A stretch of DNA of 64,000 bases, taken from contig CAJQUW010004418.1 of assembly GCA_907163375.1 (NCBI GenBank), positions 1 to 64,000 of the forward strand, given 5' to 3'. The stretch comes from Prostheceraeus crozeri. Lineage: Eukaryota > Platyhelminthes > Polycladida > Euryleptidae. Shown piece after piece: positions 32,752-44,229 of this stretch. The notes under the pieces were generated by a model. The model was given only the letters and a program-made list of their open reading frames with translations, searched no databases and was not told the DNA's origin. Each line of letters opens with the position of its first letter. The stretch's first letter is position 1. Both the position numbers and the translations under genes were made by a program.

Positions 32752-34507
32752 CTGGAAGAGTTCCTTTTTGCTTTTTTGTCTCAATGATAATGAACCTCCC
32801 CTACAAAGTCATCAACTGCACTATGTCACCAACACAGCTACCGTCCTGTCAGTGTATAGATGTAAATCAGGAATGTGGAGTCTTATCAATTTGATAGAAC
32901 TCCAACTCCGGGTGGGAGGCCTAGCAAGTAGTATAAAAACGTGAAGATTACCCGACCTACTCTATGCATTAATCACGAACAACAATTCACCTTGTCCATG
33001 GCATCATTGGTTCCATGTATTCCTTGTATTACATGTATCTAAAGCAAGGACTGGCAAAGCAAGTCAAATCATGCTAGATTACTACTTATTGAATTTACAT
33101 GTAATACGCAGCCAACAGGAGTACTTTTAAGTGAACGATGTTGTAACAAGACTTAATGCTTTACATTTTGCTTTTTGGCATAATGCATGCTTTGAATGTT
33201 AGTGAAATGTTCATATCTATTAGTGTGCTTGGTTTAAGCATTTTGATTATTCTTGTATTTTATCGATCTCAGTCGGTGCTCAACCTTTTGAGGCCTGAGG
33301 CCAAATCTGTTACACTGTTCCAACTACCCATGACGAGCAGTACACATCACTCGCTCATAGCTGCAACTCCTATAATGCTGAGTAAACAATGGGAATATAA
33401 TACTGCGATGACGTGCAGGTCATGGGTAGTTGGTATAGTACTGCAAGCTGCTAGTCGAACACTATAGGCTGAGACCAGCTACGTGATTCGAGGATAACCT
33501 AGATGCACGTTCTAAATCCTGAAATGTCGTTTTGAGGGAACCAGTCGAGAAGTCAATGAAAATCACCTTCAACAGAAAGCTGATAGTTGATAATGAGAAT
33601 AGACATTGATCCTGGCTTCCGAGTGACATCATGAGACACTATATAAAAGGAAAATTCCAATTCTTCCGTTCTTAGATTTATTGACCAGTAGTTTGTAAGA
33701 TACAGTAAGCAAAGCAGCCGGTGATTCGTGCCACTGACACTTCTGATGGGCTTACCTCGGTTTTCAACATTGTTTTTCCGTTATTTCCACTTTTATCCCC
33801 ATGTGTTATGCAGTTATTGCTTATTGCTCAGCTGTTTTGCATTTAACATCCCCTTAGTTGTCTACTCACTTTTTAGCTCCCTATTTTCAGTATCTCTGCT
33901 TAGTTATACAGTTATGAGTTATGAATCTTTTTACTTCATTGTCACACAATGTCTTTGTTATCTCCGTTATCATCTCCACTTTTCTTTCATTCATTTTCTG
34001 CTTCTTTGTCTTTAATCTTCTATAGAGGCACATCTTTGGTGTATAGGCTCGTCCTCTTCCCTCAAACTAGATTTTTTAAAGAAACATGAGTAACCTTCTG
34101 CATCACTATACGTTTTGCACTGCTGTAAAAGTTCTTCAATGCTTGCTGCATGATTAAGAATCTTATACTGGTTTTCTCAATTAAACCGTACGCTAAACAA
34201 CTTTAAACTGTGGTGTGGATCATTGAATAAGAGGAAATATATTGATAGCTACTGAAACAACAATCATATTATACCAGTCAGATACCAATCGAGACAATGT
34301 CATTGGGCTACAGTCGATAAATTGAACAATATGTTAGTGATAATCGGATAATATAAACTTATCTGGAAGAGGCCCTCCTGACTAGTCATTTTCAGGTTTA
34401 TAGTTGGAATGAGTTACGAGTACTTAATGATGTTTCTACTATCATTCTTGTATACTTGTAATAATTTTTTCCGACTGTTATCTGGAAATCATCTTCAGGC
34501 TTCTTTT
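32752..34507. other. intron-like DNA, no gene seen
   Basis: Contains a GACTCC/CTCCGG repeat word near 32878-32925. 33728-34015 is a T-rich open stretch with hydrophobic translation, but it is compositional and unrecognised. Confidence 0.45.
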
Positions 34508-34533
34508 GAGAGAGAGAGAGAGAGAGAGAGAGA
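34508..34533. repeat. (GA)n microsatellite, tail of the minus-strand CR1-like element
   Basis: Thirteen GA units, read as (CT)n at the 3' end of the element, shortly after AATAAA on the minus strand (about 34541-34546). Confidence 0.85.
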
Positions 34534-34663
34534 AAGGTGTTTATTTTTCATCAAATAAGAATCGAAAAGTAATACAAGTTAGTGCAATGCAATCACAAAA
34601 CTGAAGTTATGAATGTTCGAAATTTTCATACAAGCTTAATCGTATTAAAATAAATTTGATAAA

Positions 34664-37284
34664 TCAGTCACAGTATGCAGAGTTAATATGTATGCACATC
34701 TTTGGTAAAAACGAGTTGCGACGCAAGGATGTATGACAAAACGGTATGGACAAACGCCCACTTGGGAGACGATTGGGGAAAAGACAGTCTAAAAAAGTAT
34801 CGCAAGTTGGAATGCCATAGAAAAGTCTTTCAGCTGCTCGGAATCTCCTTGTGGACAAATCAGGAAGCTCAATACCTTTAATCTTAAGACAGCGGCTTTG
34901 AATTCTCTCTAAACACCGAGAGTTTTCGGGGGACAGTCCAATGAAAGAAGGAGAAGCGTATTCGATGAGACTCCTAATCAGTACACTATAGATTGTGCGG
35001 AACTGATCATTGTTGGTAATAGATTTCATACGACGCAGGATGTACATACGCTGTGCGCATTTCCGAGTTATATATTCCATATGTGATTTCCAAGAAAGAT
35101 CGGAATCAAGGAGCACACCAAGGAAGCGGACGTAGCTGTCAAATTTAACTCCTTCGATTGCATCTTCGATTTGGCACAACTCCCTAAAACCACCGCGATA
35201 TCCTATCATCCCAATTGTCTTGCTCGAATTCAGTTCCATCCCGGCTGACGACGACCACGCTCGGATAGATTCGATCTCATTTTTGATTCTTTCGACGTCT
35301 TCGTTGCACCTAGCCTTTGAGATTCCACAAACCATTGAAACATCATCGACATACTTAATGAGGCAAGTAGTCGGATAACATGATTGTAATGACTGCATAT
35401 AAATACCAAAAAGGTAAGGCCCAAGTAGTGATCCCTGCGGCACACCACTAGTAATTCGCCTTGAGTCACTCTTTATGCAATTGACTCTAACGCATTGATG
35501 TCTGTCAGACAAATAATCGTGCATGAGTCTGACAAATCCACCAGGAACATTCAAGTCAGCAAGTCTGGCTAATAAAATGGAGTGATCAATCTTATCGAAG
35601 GCCTTTGTGAAGTCGAAGCCAACAAACACGGCAGCTCCATAAGATGGATCATCAGCGATTCTTGTAATGGCATCATGAGCTGCTATGACCGCGTGAGTTG
35701 TGGAGGATCTCTTCCTGATGCCAAACTGATTTCTCCCAAGGTAGCGTGTTAGGCAGGGCTTCATATCGTTAAGAATAATTCGCTCGGCAATTTTGGCGGG
35801 CACAGATAGCAAGCTGATGGACGTGTTTCACATTTAGATGTACTCGAAGATTTGGGTATAGGGACCACATCCGCGACCTTCCAACTAGTGGGAAACTGCC
35901 GTTTGCGAATGCTCTCACTTATCAAGTGACAAACAGGAGCAGCCAATATAATAGCGCTTTTCTTGTACAAAAGTGTGGTATGTCATCACTCCCAGCTGAT
36001 TTGATCGTATGTGTGACAAATACCTCCAAACATCAACTTCATCGAAAGCTGGCATCCACGAGTCGTCAGGAACTTCATCAATCGCAAATGAAAATGTTGG
36101 AGTGTTCATCACACCGCAGTATTGCTCGTTCAATTTGTTGAGACTAGCTTTGATATTCGACGGATCACCGTGGCAATCGATGCCAATTGAGGATGAGTCT
36201 CTTCCCTTTTCCAAGCGAATGTAAGACCACAGGCCTTTGACCGTGCGACTTTGCCTTTTAAAATACGCAGTTTTAGCCTTGAAAATCTCGCCTTTAACCT
36301 TATCTTTGAGAGCGTTGTAAACTGACCACTTCTTAGACCGAAAAGCTTCCCATCGAATATTAATAAGATGCTTGACCAGCGGTGTAATCCATGGCGCATC
36401 AGAGTCCGTGAAGTACATGATATGTGAAGGAATGGCTTGTATGGCGTGATGCAAATATTCATACAAAATATTGCACTTCTTGTCAATATCAACTTCGGAA
36501 TAGAAATTGCTTAAATCATTTGACATGAATCACTTCTCAAACTCAATAATGTTGGCATCACGCATATCATAGAAAACTCGCTTAATCTTAACATCATTGT
36601 TGCCAGCGAGTTCGTCAAACCTAGCGAATACCACATTGTGATCCGACCCAGCGATAGGTGGTCCGATTTCTACATTGGGATTGGGACAGCTATGATGAAC
36701 ATGCTCATCGATAAAAATCAGATCGAGTGTGGAATTGCAACGTGTAGGCTCATGTACAACATTAACAAGAGAGAAAGTCGTTGTTAGAAAAGATCGATCA
36801 TACTGGTTAAAATCGCCGGTGATAATCAGTCTACCTTGAGGAATGCCGATAGAGTTTCATCCAATGCTGACGAGAAAGCTTCACGAAATCGGGTAAAGAC
36901 AGAACAAGAGAGACCAGGAGGTATATAGATCCCGAGGAGAATAATGTTCATAGCCTGCAGGTGAACTGTACACACTTCAATACCATCGAACATCGGAAAT
37001 AGAAGTTTCACAGATTTGAGTTGAGATTTCACCCAGATTGCAACGCCTCCACGACAAGAATCATTGAGTCGATCAGTTCGGTGACAGCTGTAGCCTCCGA
37101 TGCCAACGGCATTGATAGGACTCGCAGAATTGAGCCAGGTTTCAGTGCAAATAACAACATCTGGTCCTTTTTCCATTACGAGACAGCGAAGTTCGTCGAG
37201 TTTATTACTGATTGAACGAATGTTAGTTAGTAGAATAGCAGGCACTCTCCTCCTCAATTTAGGTCGCTTAAAAACATCAATCAA
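34664..37284 (-). pseudogene. CR1-like ORF2: AP-endonuclease and reverse transcriptase, broken
   Basis: 37284-36826 encodes the endonuclease start (LLTNIRSISNKLDEL, TETWLN, RGGVAIWV, LLGIYIPP). A frameshift near 36826 moves to another frame that carries the conserved GDFN and SDHN motifs. A TGA at about 36532 interrupts before MSNDLSNFYSEV. 36526-35915 holds PWITPLVKHLINIRW; frameshifts near 35950 and 35820 follow. 35812-34664 is one long RT frame of 382 residues with DFTKAFDKIDH, SGVPQGSLLGP, KYVDDVSMV (catalytic YVDD), LNSSKT and FLGVLLD. The catalytic residues of both domains are present but not in one frame, so the copy is probably dead. Confidence 0.88.
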
Positions 37285-38288
37285 AAATCCTGTGGAATTT
37301 CTTCAATGACAACGTCGTTGATGTACAACTTCTTGCCTTTGACATATGCAGTTTCACCCGGATGATTCAATCGATATTCGTAGGCCATCTTCCGCATTTC
37401 AGCAAGTTTCTTGCTGATCTCGGGAGGTAGGTCTTCATGAATGAACACTTTATTCAATGGTGAGTCCGCTGTCTTCAAAGACCTCGACTTGGAAAGGAAC
37501 TGTCTCGCCACCTTCTCATTAGTTCTCACCATGATCAGCCTCGGCTTGTTTCCTGACTTCCGAGATCGATCGAGTTTGCCGATTCTGTAGACAGATTTGA
37601 TTTCTTTGAGAGGATTATCGATGCCTAGCTGCCTTCCAATACATTCAACAACCTCATTGCAGCTAGATATAGTCTCGCCTTTAACCAAAACTGCTTCTTC
37701 AGGAAAGTTGCGAACAATGAAGGATGCCTTCCGCTTTTCGAATTCCAAAGCACAAATATGGTTTTGCATAGATCCACACTTTGAGTTCAATTCGTTGGTG
37801 TCCCTTGAAGCTCGTGCCTCCAGTGCTTTGAATGCAGAATCAAGCATATCAACCTTGCTAAGTCTTGACTTTAATAATTTCAAGGACTGATTAGCAGTAG
37901 CAGCCATTGCTTCAACCTCCAAAATTTTCTCTTCGCATTGCTTCGAGATTGATTCACACAATTCTTCAGTTTGTCGCATTATTCTCGCACTCCCTAACCG
38001 AATTTTTTCATGGAGAGAATTTTCTATAGAGGTCCGAAGGTCTTGCAACTTGCAATCGAATTCCGATATTATCGATCTCTTGGCGATGTCTGCACTGTAA
38101 TTCAAGTATTCCTCACAGTTAAGGCACACAAAAAACAACTTCTTGAGCTCTTTATCGGTTGTCTTAGTGTGACCTACACAGATAGCATGAAAAACTTTGG
38201 AGCAACCCGGACTGCTGCAAGAAATATGCCGTTTTTCACGATCTTTTGATTTTTCAGAAATTAGGCAAGACTCTGCGAAGCACTCCAT
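37281..38288 (-). CDS. CR1-like ORF1 protein: PHD-like zinc finger, coiled coil, RRM-like region
   Basis: Intact 335-residue ORF, probably a nucleic-acid-binding chaperone that packages the element's RNA. The N-terminus has a C4HC3 PHD-like finger: C3, C8, C24, C29, H34, C37, C55, C58. Residues of about 65-175 are rich in E, K, L and S with coiled-coil character. About 180-290 resembles the RRM of LINE ORF1 proteins (ASFIVRNFPEE, then a VYRIGK.D block). A C-terminal domain has FIHEDLPPEISKKL and YVKGKKLYIND. PHD-bearing ORF1s are known in the CR1/L2 group. Its TGA stop at 37281-37283 overlaps the start of the ORF2 frame. Confidence 0.8.
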   Translation of the reverse strand: MECFAESCLISEKSKDREKRHISCSSPGCSKVFHAICVGHTKTTDKELKKLFFVCLNCEEYLNYSADIAKRSIISEFDCKLQDLRTSIENSLHEKIRLGSARIMRQTEELCESISKQCEEKILEVEAMAATANQSLKLLKSRLSKVDMLDSAFKALEARASRDTNELNSKCGSMQNHICALEFEKRKASFIVRNFPEEAVLVKGETISSCNEVVECIGRQLGIDNPLKEIKSVYRIGKLDRSRKSGNKPRLIMVRTNEKVARQFLSKSRSLKTADSPLNKVFIHEDLPPEISKKLAEMRKMAYEYRLNHPGETAYVKGKKLYINDVVIEEIPQDF

Positions 38289-38375
38289 GATGAACAGTAA
38301 GTATCACGGGAAGTCAGAATTTCTGGATAAAGCGGTATCAAAAAGTCAAACCAGAATGTCAAATAGTGCCAAAAA

Positions 38376-38450
38376 GCAACAGGGGCTCGAACCAAGGAAC
38401 TTCGACCCAAGAGTTATGCTCGTTGCCACTGGACTATACCAACACGACAA
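38376..38450 (-). repeat. tRNA-like sequence (degenerate, tRNA-Pro-like loop)
   Basis: On the minus strand: TGGTATAGTCCAGTGGCAAC (box A like), a CTTGGGT loop like tRNA-Pro(TGG), and GGTTCGAGCCC (box B). The acceptor and T stems do not close, so it is a tRNA-derived repeat or relic, not a working tRNA. It lies about 90 bases upstream of the CR1 ORF1 start. Confidence 0.5.
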
Positions 38451-39084
38451 TTGTGTGTAGAGTAACTCCGTCTGAAACCGGCAATTGTAGAAAACCAGTG
38501 CAGTTAAAGACGATTGTGATGTCACACTCTCCTGGATGGTTAGACACTCACTTCGCTGGTGCAACCAAATGTCTCGATGATGTAAAATGAACGAAGATCG
38601 CTGACGAGAGATGGAATTTTACAAATCCTCCAAAAACGCGAGATGCTGATTGATCGTCTGTTGATGACTTGATTGATGTAGATGATGACTAGTCTGTAAA
38701 TAAAGACCAACCGGCAACCCTGGACCGATTTATGTGAGCGTATTCTCATGCAGTGGACTTCAGCGTAATATAAGACATGTTACACGACATCCATTTTTCT
38801 TAAAAAATAGATTTATCGATACCGACATCAGCTAATTGCTATTGAAGCAATTTCATTAATGAAAGAAATAAGAATTCGTTTCGTAGTGGAATTTACTTTT
38901 ATCATTAAACACCAATTATCTCTTTCTTTTCCCCCATCCATATTTTGTGCACTAGCTCTTTCACATGGGTCATTGCTGAATGGTTATCAAGGCGATCACT
39001 CGCGTTATTCATGTAATACGTGACGAACAATATGAGCATTCTTCAATGACATCAATTAAGTTGTCGGTTAATATCTAATTACTA
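38451..39084. other. intron-like DNA, no gene seen
   Basis: No recognised feature. AT-rich. Confidence 0.4.
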
Positions 39085-40240
39085 CAGTGATGATCATAAA
39101 AAGTGGACCACCTAAATTTTGTCTCATTTAATGAAATTTTGTTAATTATAGATGCAAATTTTACAGATAAACGAAAATAAAGGTTGAAATAAAAATTTTC
39201 TGTGTTGTTCAGTGTCTCTGTAGAGCCAGTTCGCTGGTGGTCAGTGATATTTCGCAACCTCATCACAAAGTTCAATCACTTGTCGAATCCGGGAAGGCAT
39301 GCTGTTGATCAGGCGGTTGATTATTTCTTGATCTAAACTCTCCCTCTCTTGCCTTAGCAAAGCTTCAAGTCGAGGAAGACCATCTCCAGGAAGAATTGAT
39401 CGCCTCACACCGCGCTTCAGTAGACATTCTCAATTGGATTGAGGTATGGTGAGCAAGCAGGCCATTTCAATGTTCCTATATCGGCTTGAGCTTTGAATGA
39501 AATAGCCGGACAACTCGTGTGATAAGTGGCATTGTCGTCCATGTAAATCCAGACGGAGGAAGGATCATCCAATCGGGAGGACAATGGAAGAATGTACCTT
39601 TGCAAAACATTCACATATCCATAGGAATTCATGTAATCTCTTTGGATATTGAGTTCAGTTCGGCCATTCATCCATATCGCAGCCGAAATCACCAATCTTC
39701 CTCCTCCTTGATTCACAGCCGATGTCAAATGATCAGGAATTGCGTCACCTCACTTCATCCAAACTCTCAAACAGCCATCGCGACCTCCGAGACAGACAGA
39801 CGCTTCATCACTCCAAACAAATCGATTCCATTGAGAATGCCAGTGGCAATGCTGCATCGCCCACTTCAGCCTGATGGTTAGCGGGCAATTCGATCCCTGA
39901 TGGTCTCCTACGGTTTTTGAAGTGCTCACTTTTCAGGCGACGTCTCACTGTTATGGCAGAAACCGTCAGCTGTCGAAGTGAACTCCTCAACTCGGCTGAA
40001 GACAGAGAAGGATCGTTTCTTACCAAGCGAATAATCATCCGATCTGTAAGAAAACTTGTCTTTCTTTTCCGACCGGATCCAACTTTTCTGGAATGGGATA
40101 AAATGCTAGTTTTCCACCTGCGTCCGGTGGTCTTTGGGACACCAACTTTTCAGCTAACTAGCCGTTCGGACTGTCCTTCTGACAATAGAGCTGAGATTTT
40201 CCCCTTCAGAAACACACAAGCTTCGAATCAGGCATTATGA
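39085..40240 (-). pseudogene. Tc1-like transposase, decayed
   Basis: Minus-strand frames give a helix-turn-helix half (KISALLSEGQSERLVS, VGVPKTTGRRW), a second HTH (SSAELRSSLRQLTVSAITVRRRL), then WSDEASVCLGGRDG with the first catalytic D. MDDNATYH holds the second D, and WPACSPYLNPIENVY the third acidic residue. The C-terminus continues in another frame (GDGLPRLEALLRQE) to about 39247. Several stops and frameshifts are present. The 3' terminal repeat is visible at 39085-39112 (CAGTGATGATC..., with AAAAAGTGGACCACC) next to TA. I could not find the 5' terminal repeat, so that end may be lost. Confidence 0.88.
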
Positions 40241-43200
40241 CATAAGATGAATTCAAAAGCGAACGGAAATTTTGTTTGCAATTTATTTGGGTCAACACTT
40301 TGATCTGGCTATGCAGACGTGTAGACACCATATATATTGAAAGCCTGAAAATGACCTTGTTAGCGCCAGAAGATGTAAACAACCTTTCAACAATCAACAG
40401 AAACAGAAAATTATGCAATGAATTTAGGGCATCATAACTTTTCTAAAAGTGCACCGATTTCGACGGATAATGCATCAAAAGAATGTTCAGAAAAAGCCAT
40501 TTCTCCCTGTGTCACGCTCACATGTATTTACATTGCAAATTTGAGATTTCTAAAATTGGCGATTTTCATATTTTGACCTCTCTCCACCTTTAACATTGTC
40601 GGATATAAACGTACAATGGCTCATTGAACAGCGGAAAACATAAACTCTTGAATGGTGTATGGTTTATCAATGTAAAATGAGATTGACAGGCAAGAAAATC
40701 GATTGAAGTTTGACACAATTTAGGCGGTCGGTTTTTTATGTTCAACTCTGTATTATTTTGTTCATTATCGGACTCCTACAACCATCAAATTTCATCAAAA
40801 ATAATCAAAATCACTTAAAATTCAATCAGGGAGTACACGTGAAGCGGTTTTCGGAGATTTTAAGCATAATTAACAAACCCGCGCACAGACATCTCAGTAT
40901 TTTATGGTGGCAAATCATTGAAATACACGAGAATAGAGATAATGTTTCAAGAAACGCTTAGCAATGAAGGCAGAATCGACAGAACAGTTGCAATAATCGG
41001 ATCACGATGGACTGGTAGTCACGAAATTGACAGTATTGAGGTCTGATTGCAACCTATCGTGTAGCAATCAGCGCTACATTCTACCAAAAACAAAAGTGCG
41101 AGTCACCACAAATCGTTCTTCAGGAAAATCAGTCAATAGTGATGACCTATAACTACGATCACTTCAAAATGAATACTTACAGCAGTCTCGAGCAGAAGCC
41201 GTCTTTCATTCCTGGTACAAATAAATGCGAATACATTAAACCTGGACGCAGTACACCCTCCACGATTAATGATCACTGCAGATTAGCAGCATGTATAATG
41301 AAATAAAACTGACATTTTCTACAGTTTTCTCCGATCTCGGACAGAGTAGTCTCAGACCAGATGACGTAAACGATCGATCGTCAACGCTAACTTATGATAA
41401 ACCTATCAACCCTGCGAAATCAGAGAAAACGGACATTATACTCGTAAGTACGTAAGCCAACTAGGAGGGTTAGAAATCCCATATAATCTTGAAAATCTCT
41501 AACACCTTCAAATATAAACAAACGTTTTAGCGTCCCAAGCATGTAACATGTGACACATGATAACTGAGCGAAATCTGGAATATTCCTGTAATCATCGCGA
41601 CAACGTCTGAAACCAACTTACAAATACTCAATTTTCCAACACCAGTGGTCCTCGAAAGATTTTGCGATGTATGATTTGACATGTAGGATACACTGCTTTG
41701 ACGGGATTCCCCAATGGAAAATAAATTATGAAGCATTTGAAGCAAATATAATGTAGTTCTTGTGTGATGTATCTTGATAATACTAACCATGAGTCATTCA
41801 ACTGTAGTCACACAGTTCAATTTTTTGTCAACTTAAAATTATATCCAAACAAGCTCACAGTGAAAATGCATTCTACAGACCTACTTATTACGACACAAAT
41901 CCTTTATCCTGTTTCAAACTACCACTGTAATACTTGGTAATTTATTGTCGCACTTTTTATATCTAAAAAGCAAATATTTTGGTAATATATACTTTAGAAG
42001 TCCATTGTGTTTTGTTACATGAAATAGTGCTCATGCATTCACGTAGAGTTTGAATTTAAATTGCTACTGAACTGTTTACTACACAACGAAACTTGCTTGA
42101 CAGGCTTTTCATCAATTGGTGAAAGAAAACAATCGTCTTTAACACGCAGTGTCTTCTATACATGTGTTTCTATAGTAGCAATAAATGCTGTTTTCTCTTT
42201 TGGATGGCAGGGGGTGAGCATAGAAAGTCTGACACCAAAATTATGAATTTCAGGAAGAACTGCCTGCATTTCAATACTCAGTTATAGCCCACTCATCAAG
42301 AACAGTCCGATCAAGAAGAGATCGTGAATCAATATATGAATACAGAAAATCAATGCACTGAATATCTGTGCCATTGATAGAAATGCTCGATCGCTATTGT
42401 GCTACTATCAATGGCATGGTCGAGACAGACAGACTAAATCACAACTCATCATCACTGGACAACGACACACCTACAAAAAATTAGTTTCGTTCACGATTTT
42501 GGTACAATGCACCATTTCTTGGCATTTTGACTTCGAATTTTCAATGAAAATTTACCGAACCTGTGCAGAAACTTTAATTTTGAAAAAAAAACAGTAAATA
42601 TTCAGCAAATCACAAAAGGTCTGAAAAAAGCGTAAAAGAATAACAATTTTAACAAGTACGGAAGCATGACGGCTGCGACCCCTGTCTGTCAGTTCTTATT
42701 AAATTCATAGGCAAATTCAAAACCATTCAGTGAAATCCACTTAAGTTAAACATCAAGCATAATGATTATATCATTCAATTCTAATAACCAGTCATTAGTG
42801 TCACAAATTAAATCACATTTTCCACAATTTGCAACACATCGCTGAAACAACAAATGCTGTTTTTTTAGAGCATTCAATGATGACCTTATTCAAATGCTAA
42901 TTGACTTGTCTTCTTGTTGTGATGCATCTACAATGCGCCGTTATCTGGAAATCTTAATTGCAAAATGCAGCAACGTTAATAACGTGTTTTAACGTTAATA
43001 AAAACACGTGATCCTTTTTATGGTACCACATCGCACTTAGAAATATTTAATCAAGCATTTGTTCATCAGACAGTGTAGACAGGATTACAGCTGCCAAGAG
43101 ACTTGACAAGTAACAATAACGACACACCTCTTGCGCGACCTTACAAGGATTCAGTACTAAGCTATCTTAGGATTTAGGGCATCAACAGAACGTTTTCTTC

Positions 43201-43986
43201 TTTTTGTAGTCGAAGGTGTTTACGTCTAACTGACAATCATTCGCGGCACTTTTTTAAAATTCAACACTATCGATGTGAGATAGTCATTCCTTCATTTTAC
43301 TTTCTTGAAATGTATACTCAGTATTGTGCTATTATGAGCAATCACATACACTTCAACTTCCATAAACAAGCAGCTAGCTAAGTAAATTATTCTTAGATAT
43401 ACGTTGATAGCCCGCGGGCTATCGGTGTGAAAAAATTAATAAATATTTCTTTGACCAATTGTCAACCTAATATCAATATAGATAGGAACTTGTCATAGTT
43501 CACAGGACAAAAATGGAAAAGATCGAAGATATCGGCTTTTGCAAATTTTAATTTCAATTCATCCTAGATAATAGCAAATACAAAGGAAATGCCGACAATA
43601 CTTTTGAGTATCACGTGGATAATTACGATTCAAATTCCTGGCATTGGAACTTGTAGCACTTTCTGCACACCCAAATATCTCTCTCCTGCTTTTAGTTGAA
43701 ATATCGACGATTCTTTCATGAATTTTAGGACACATGCCAGTTTTTAAACAAAAAATATCAATTTATTCTTTACTGATGTTTTTATGACTTTGTGATATTG
43801 TATAACAACATGCAACATTATTCCTTATATTTTGATATTTTTGTCTTAAATGCCTTATTTTCATTGATAATAATTAATATCTTGATTTGATTTATGTCAG
43901 ATCTCAAATCGTTAAGAGATGCAGCGATATTTTCAGCCGGAACTCGGTCACCAAAGATTACATTAAAAACCCATCAAACTACTTAC
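40241..43986. other. intron-like DNA of the CAT gene, no gene seen
   Basis: Inside the inferred last intron. No long ORF, element boundary or RNA gene recognised. Confidence 0.45.
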
Positions 43987-44053
43987 GAGTCATCTTCAGC
44001 AGGTTGACCTTCACTACTATGACACATGCCATAGAAGAAATAGATGAGAAATC
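43987..44053 (-). CDS. cationic amino acid transporter (CAT, SLC7), penultimate visible exon
   Basis: A 67-base exon on the minus strand between CATTCTCATTTTAG and GTAAGT. With the G carried from the previous exon it reads [23 protein letters not shown]. This is the end of the last transmembrane helix and the start of the cytosolic tail of CAT transporters, where GFLIYFGYG-type sequences followed by an HSSE-like block are characteristic. It ends with two bases of a serine codon, which fits the exon at 25306-25471. Confidence 0.85.
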
Positions 44054-44120
44054 CTAAAATGAGAATGAAAACCACTGAGTCTAGATTGATGTACATTAAA
44101 ATACGAGTCTAGAAACTCAC

Positions 44121-44229
44121 CACAAGTCATCCAGACGAAGAAACGATACCAAGTTCCAACTGGCAGTTTCATCATCAGATAGATATTAACCAGCATACTT
44201 ATGGCAGGTATAAATGGAACTAACGGTAC
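44121..44229 (-). CDS. cationic amino acid transporter (CAT, SLC7), internal exon
   Basis: A 109-base exon on the minus strand, preceded by CTTTTTAG and followed by GTGAGT. It reads [20 protein letters not shown], then [16 protein letters not shown]. This closely fits the CAT signature VP..P.LP..SI.VN.YLM..L..GTW.RF.VWM, covering the last two membrane segments. Phase 0 entry follows the exon at 49183-49337; exit is phase 1 into 43987-44053, only 67 bases away. Confidence 0.92.

Larger units (their letters stand above)
34509..38300 (-). mobile_element. CR1-like non-LTR retrotransposon, nearly full length
   Basis: In 5'-3' order on the minus strand: ORF1 (PHD-like), ORF2 (endonuclease, reverse transcriptase), a short 3' UTR with AATAAA, and a (CT)n tail. 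About 3.8 kb. It lies within the inferred CAT intron, in the sense orientation of that gene. The 5' end is not sharply defined; a tRNA-like promoter motif lies just upstream. Confidence 0.85.

Noticed and set aside
33728..34015. Hydrophobic open frame suggesting a small membrane protein
   Set aside because: The hydrophobicity follows from T-rich composition. No conserved motif or convincing start.
38376..38450. Functional tRNA-Pro gene
   Set aside because: Box A and B are present, but the acceptor and T stems do not pair.
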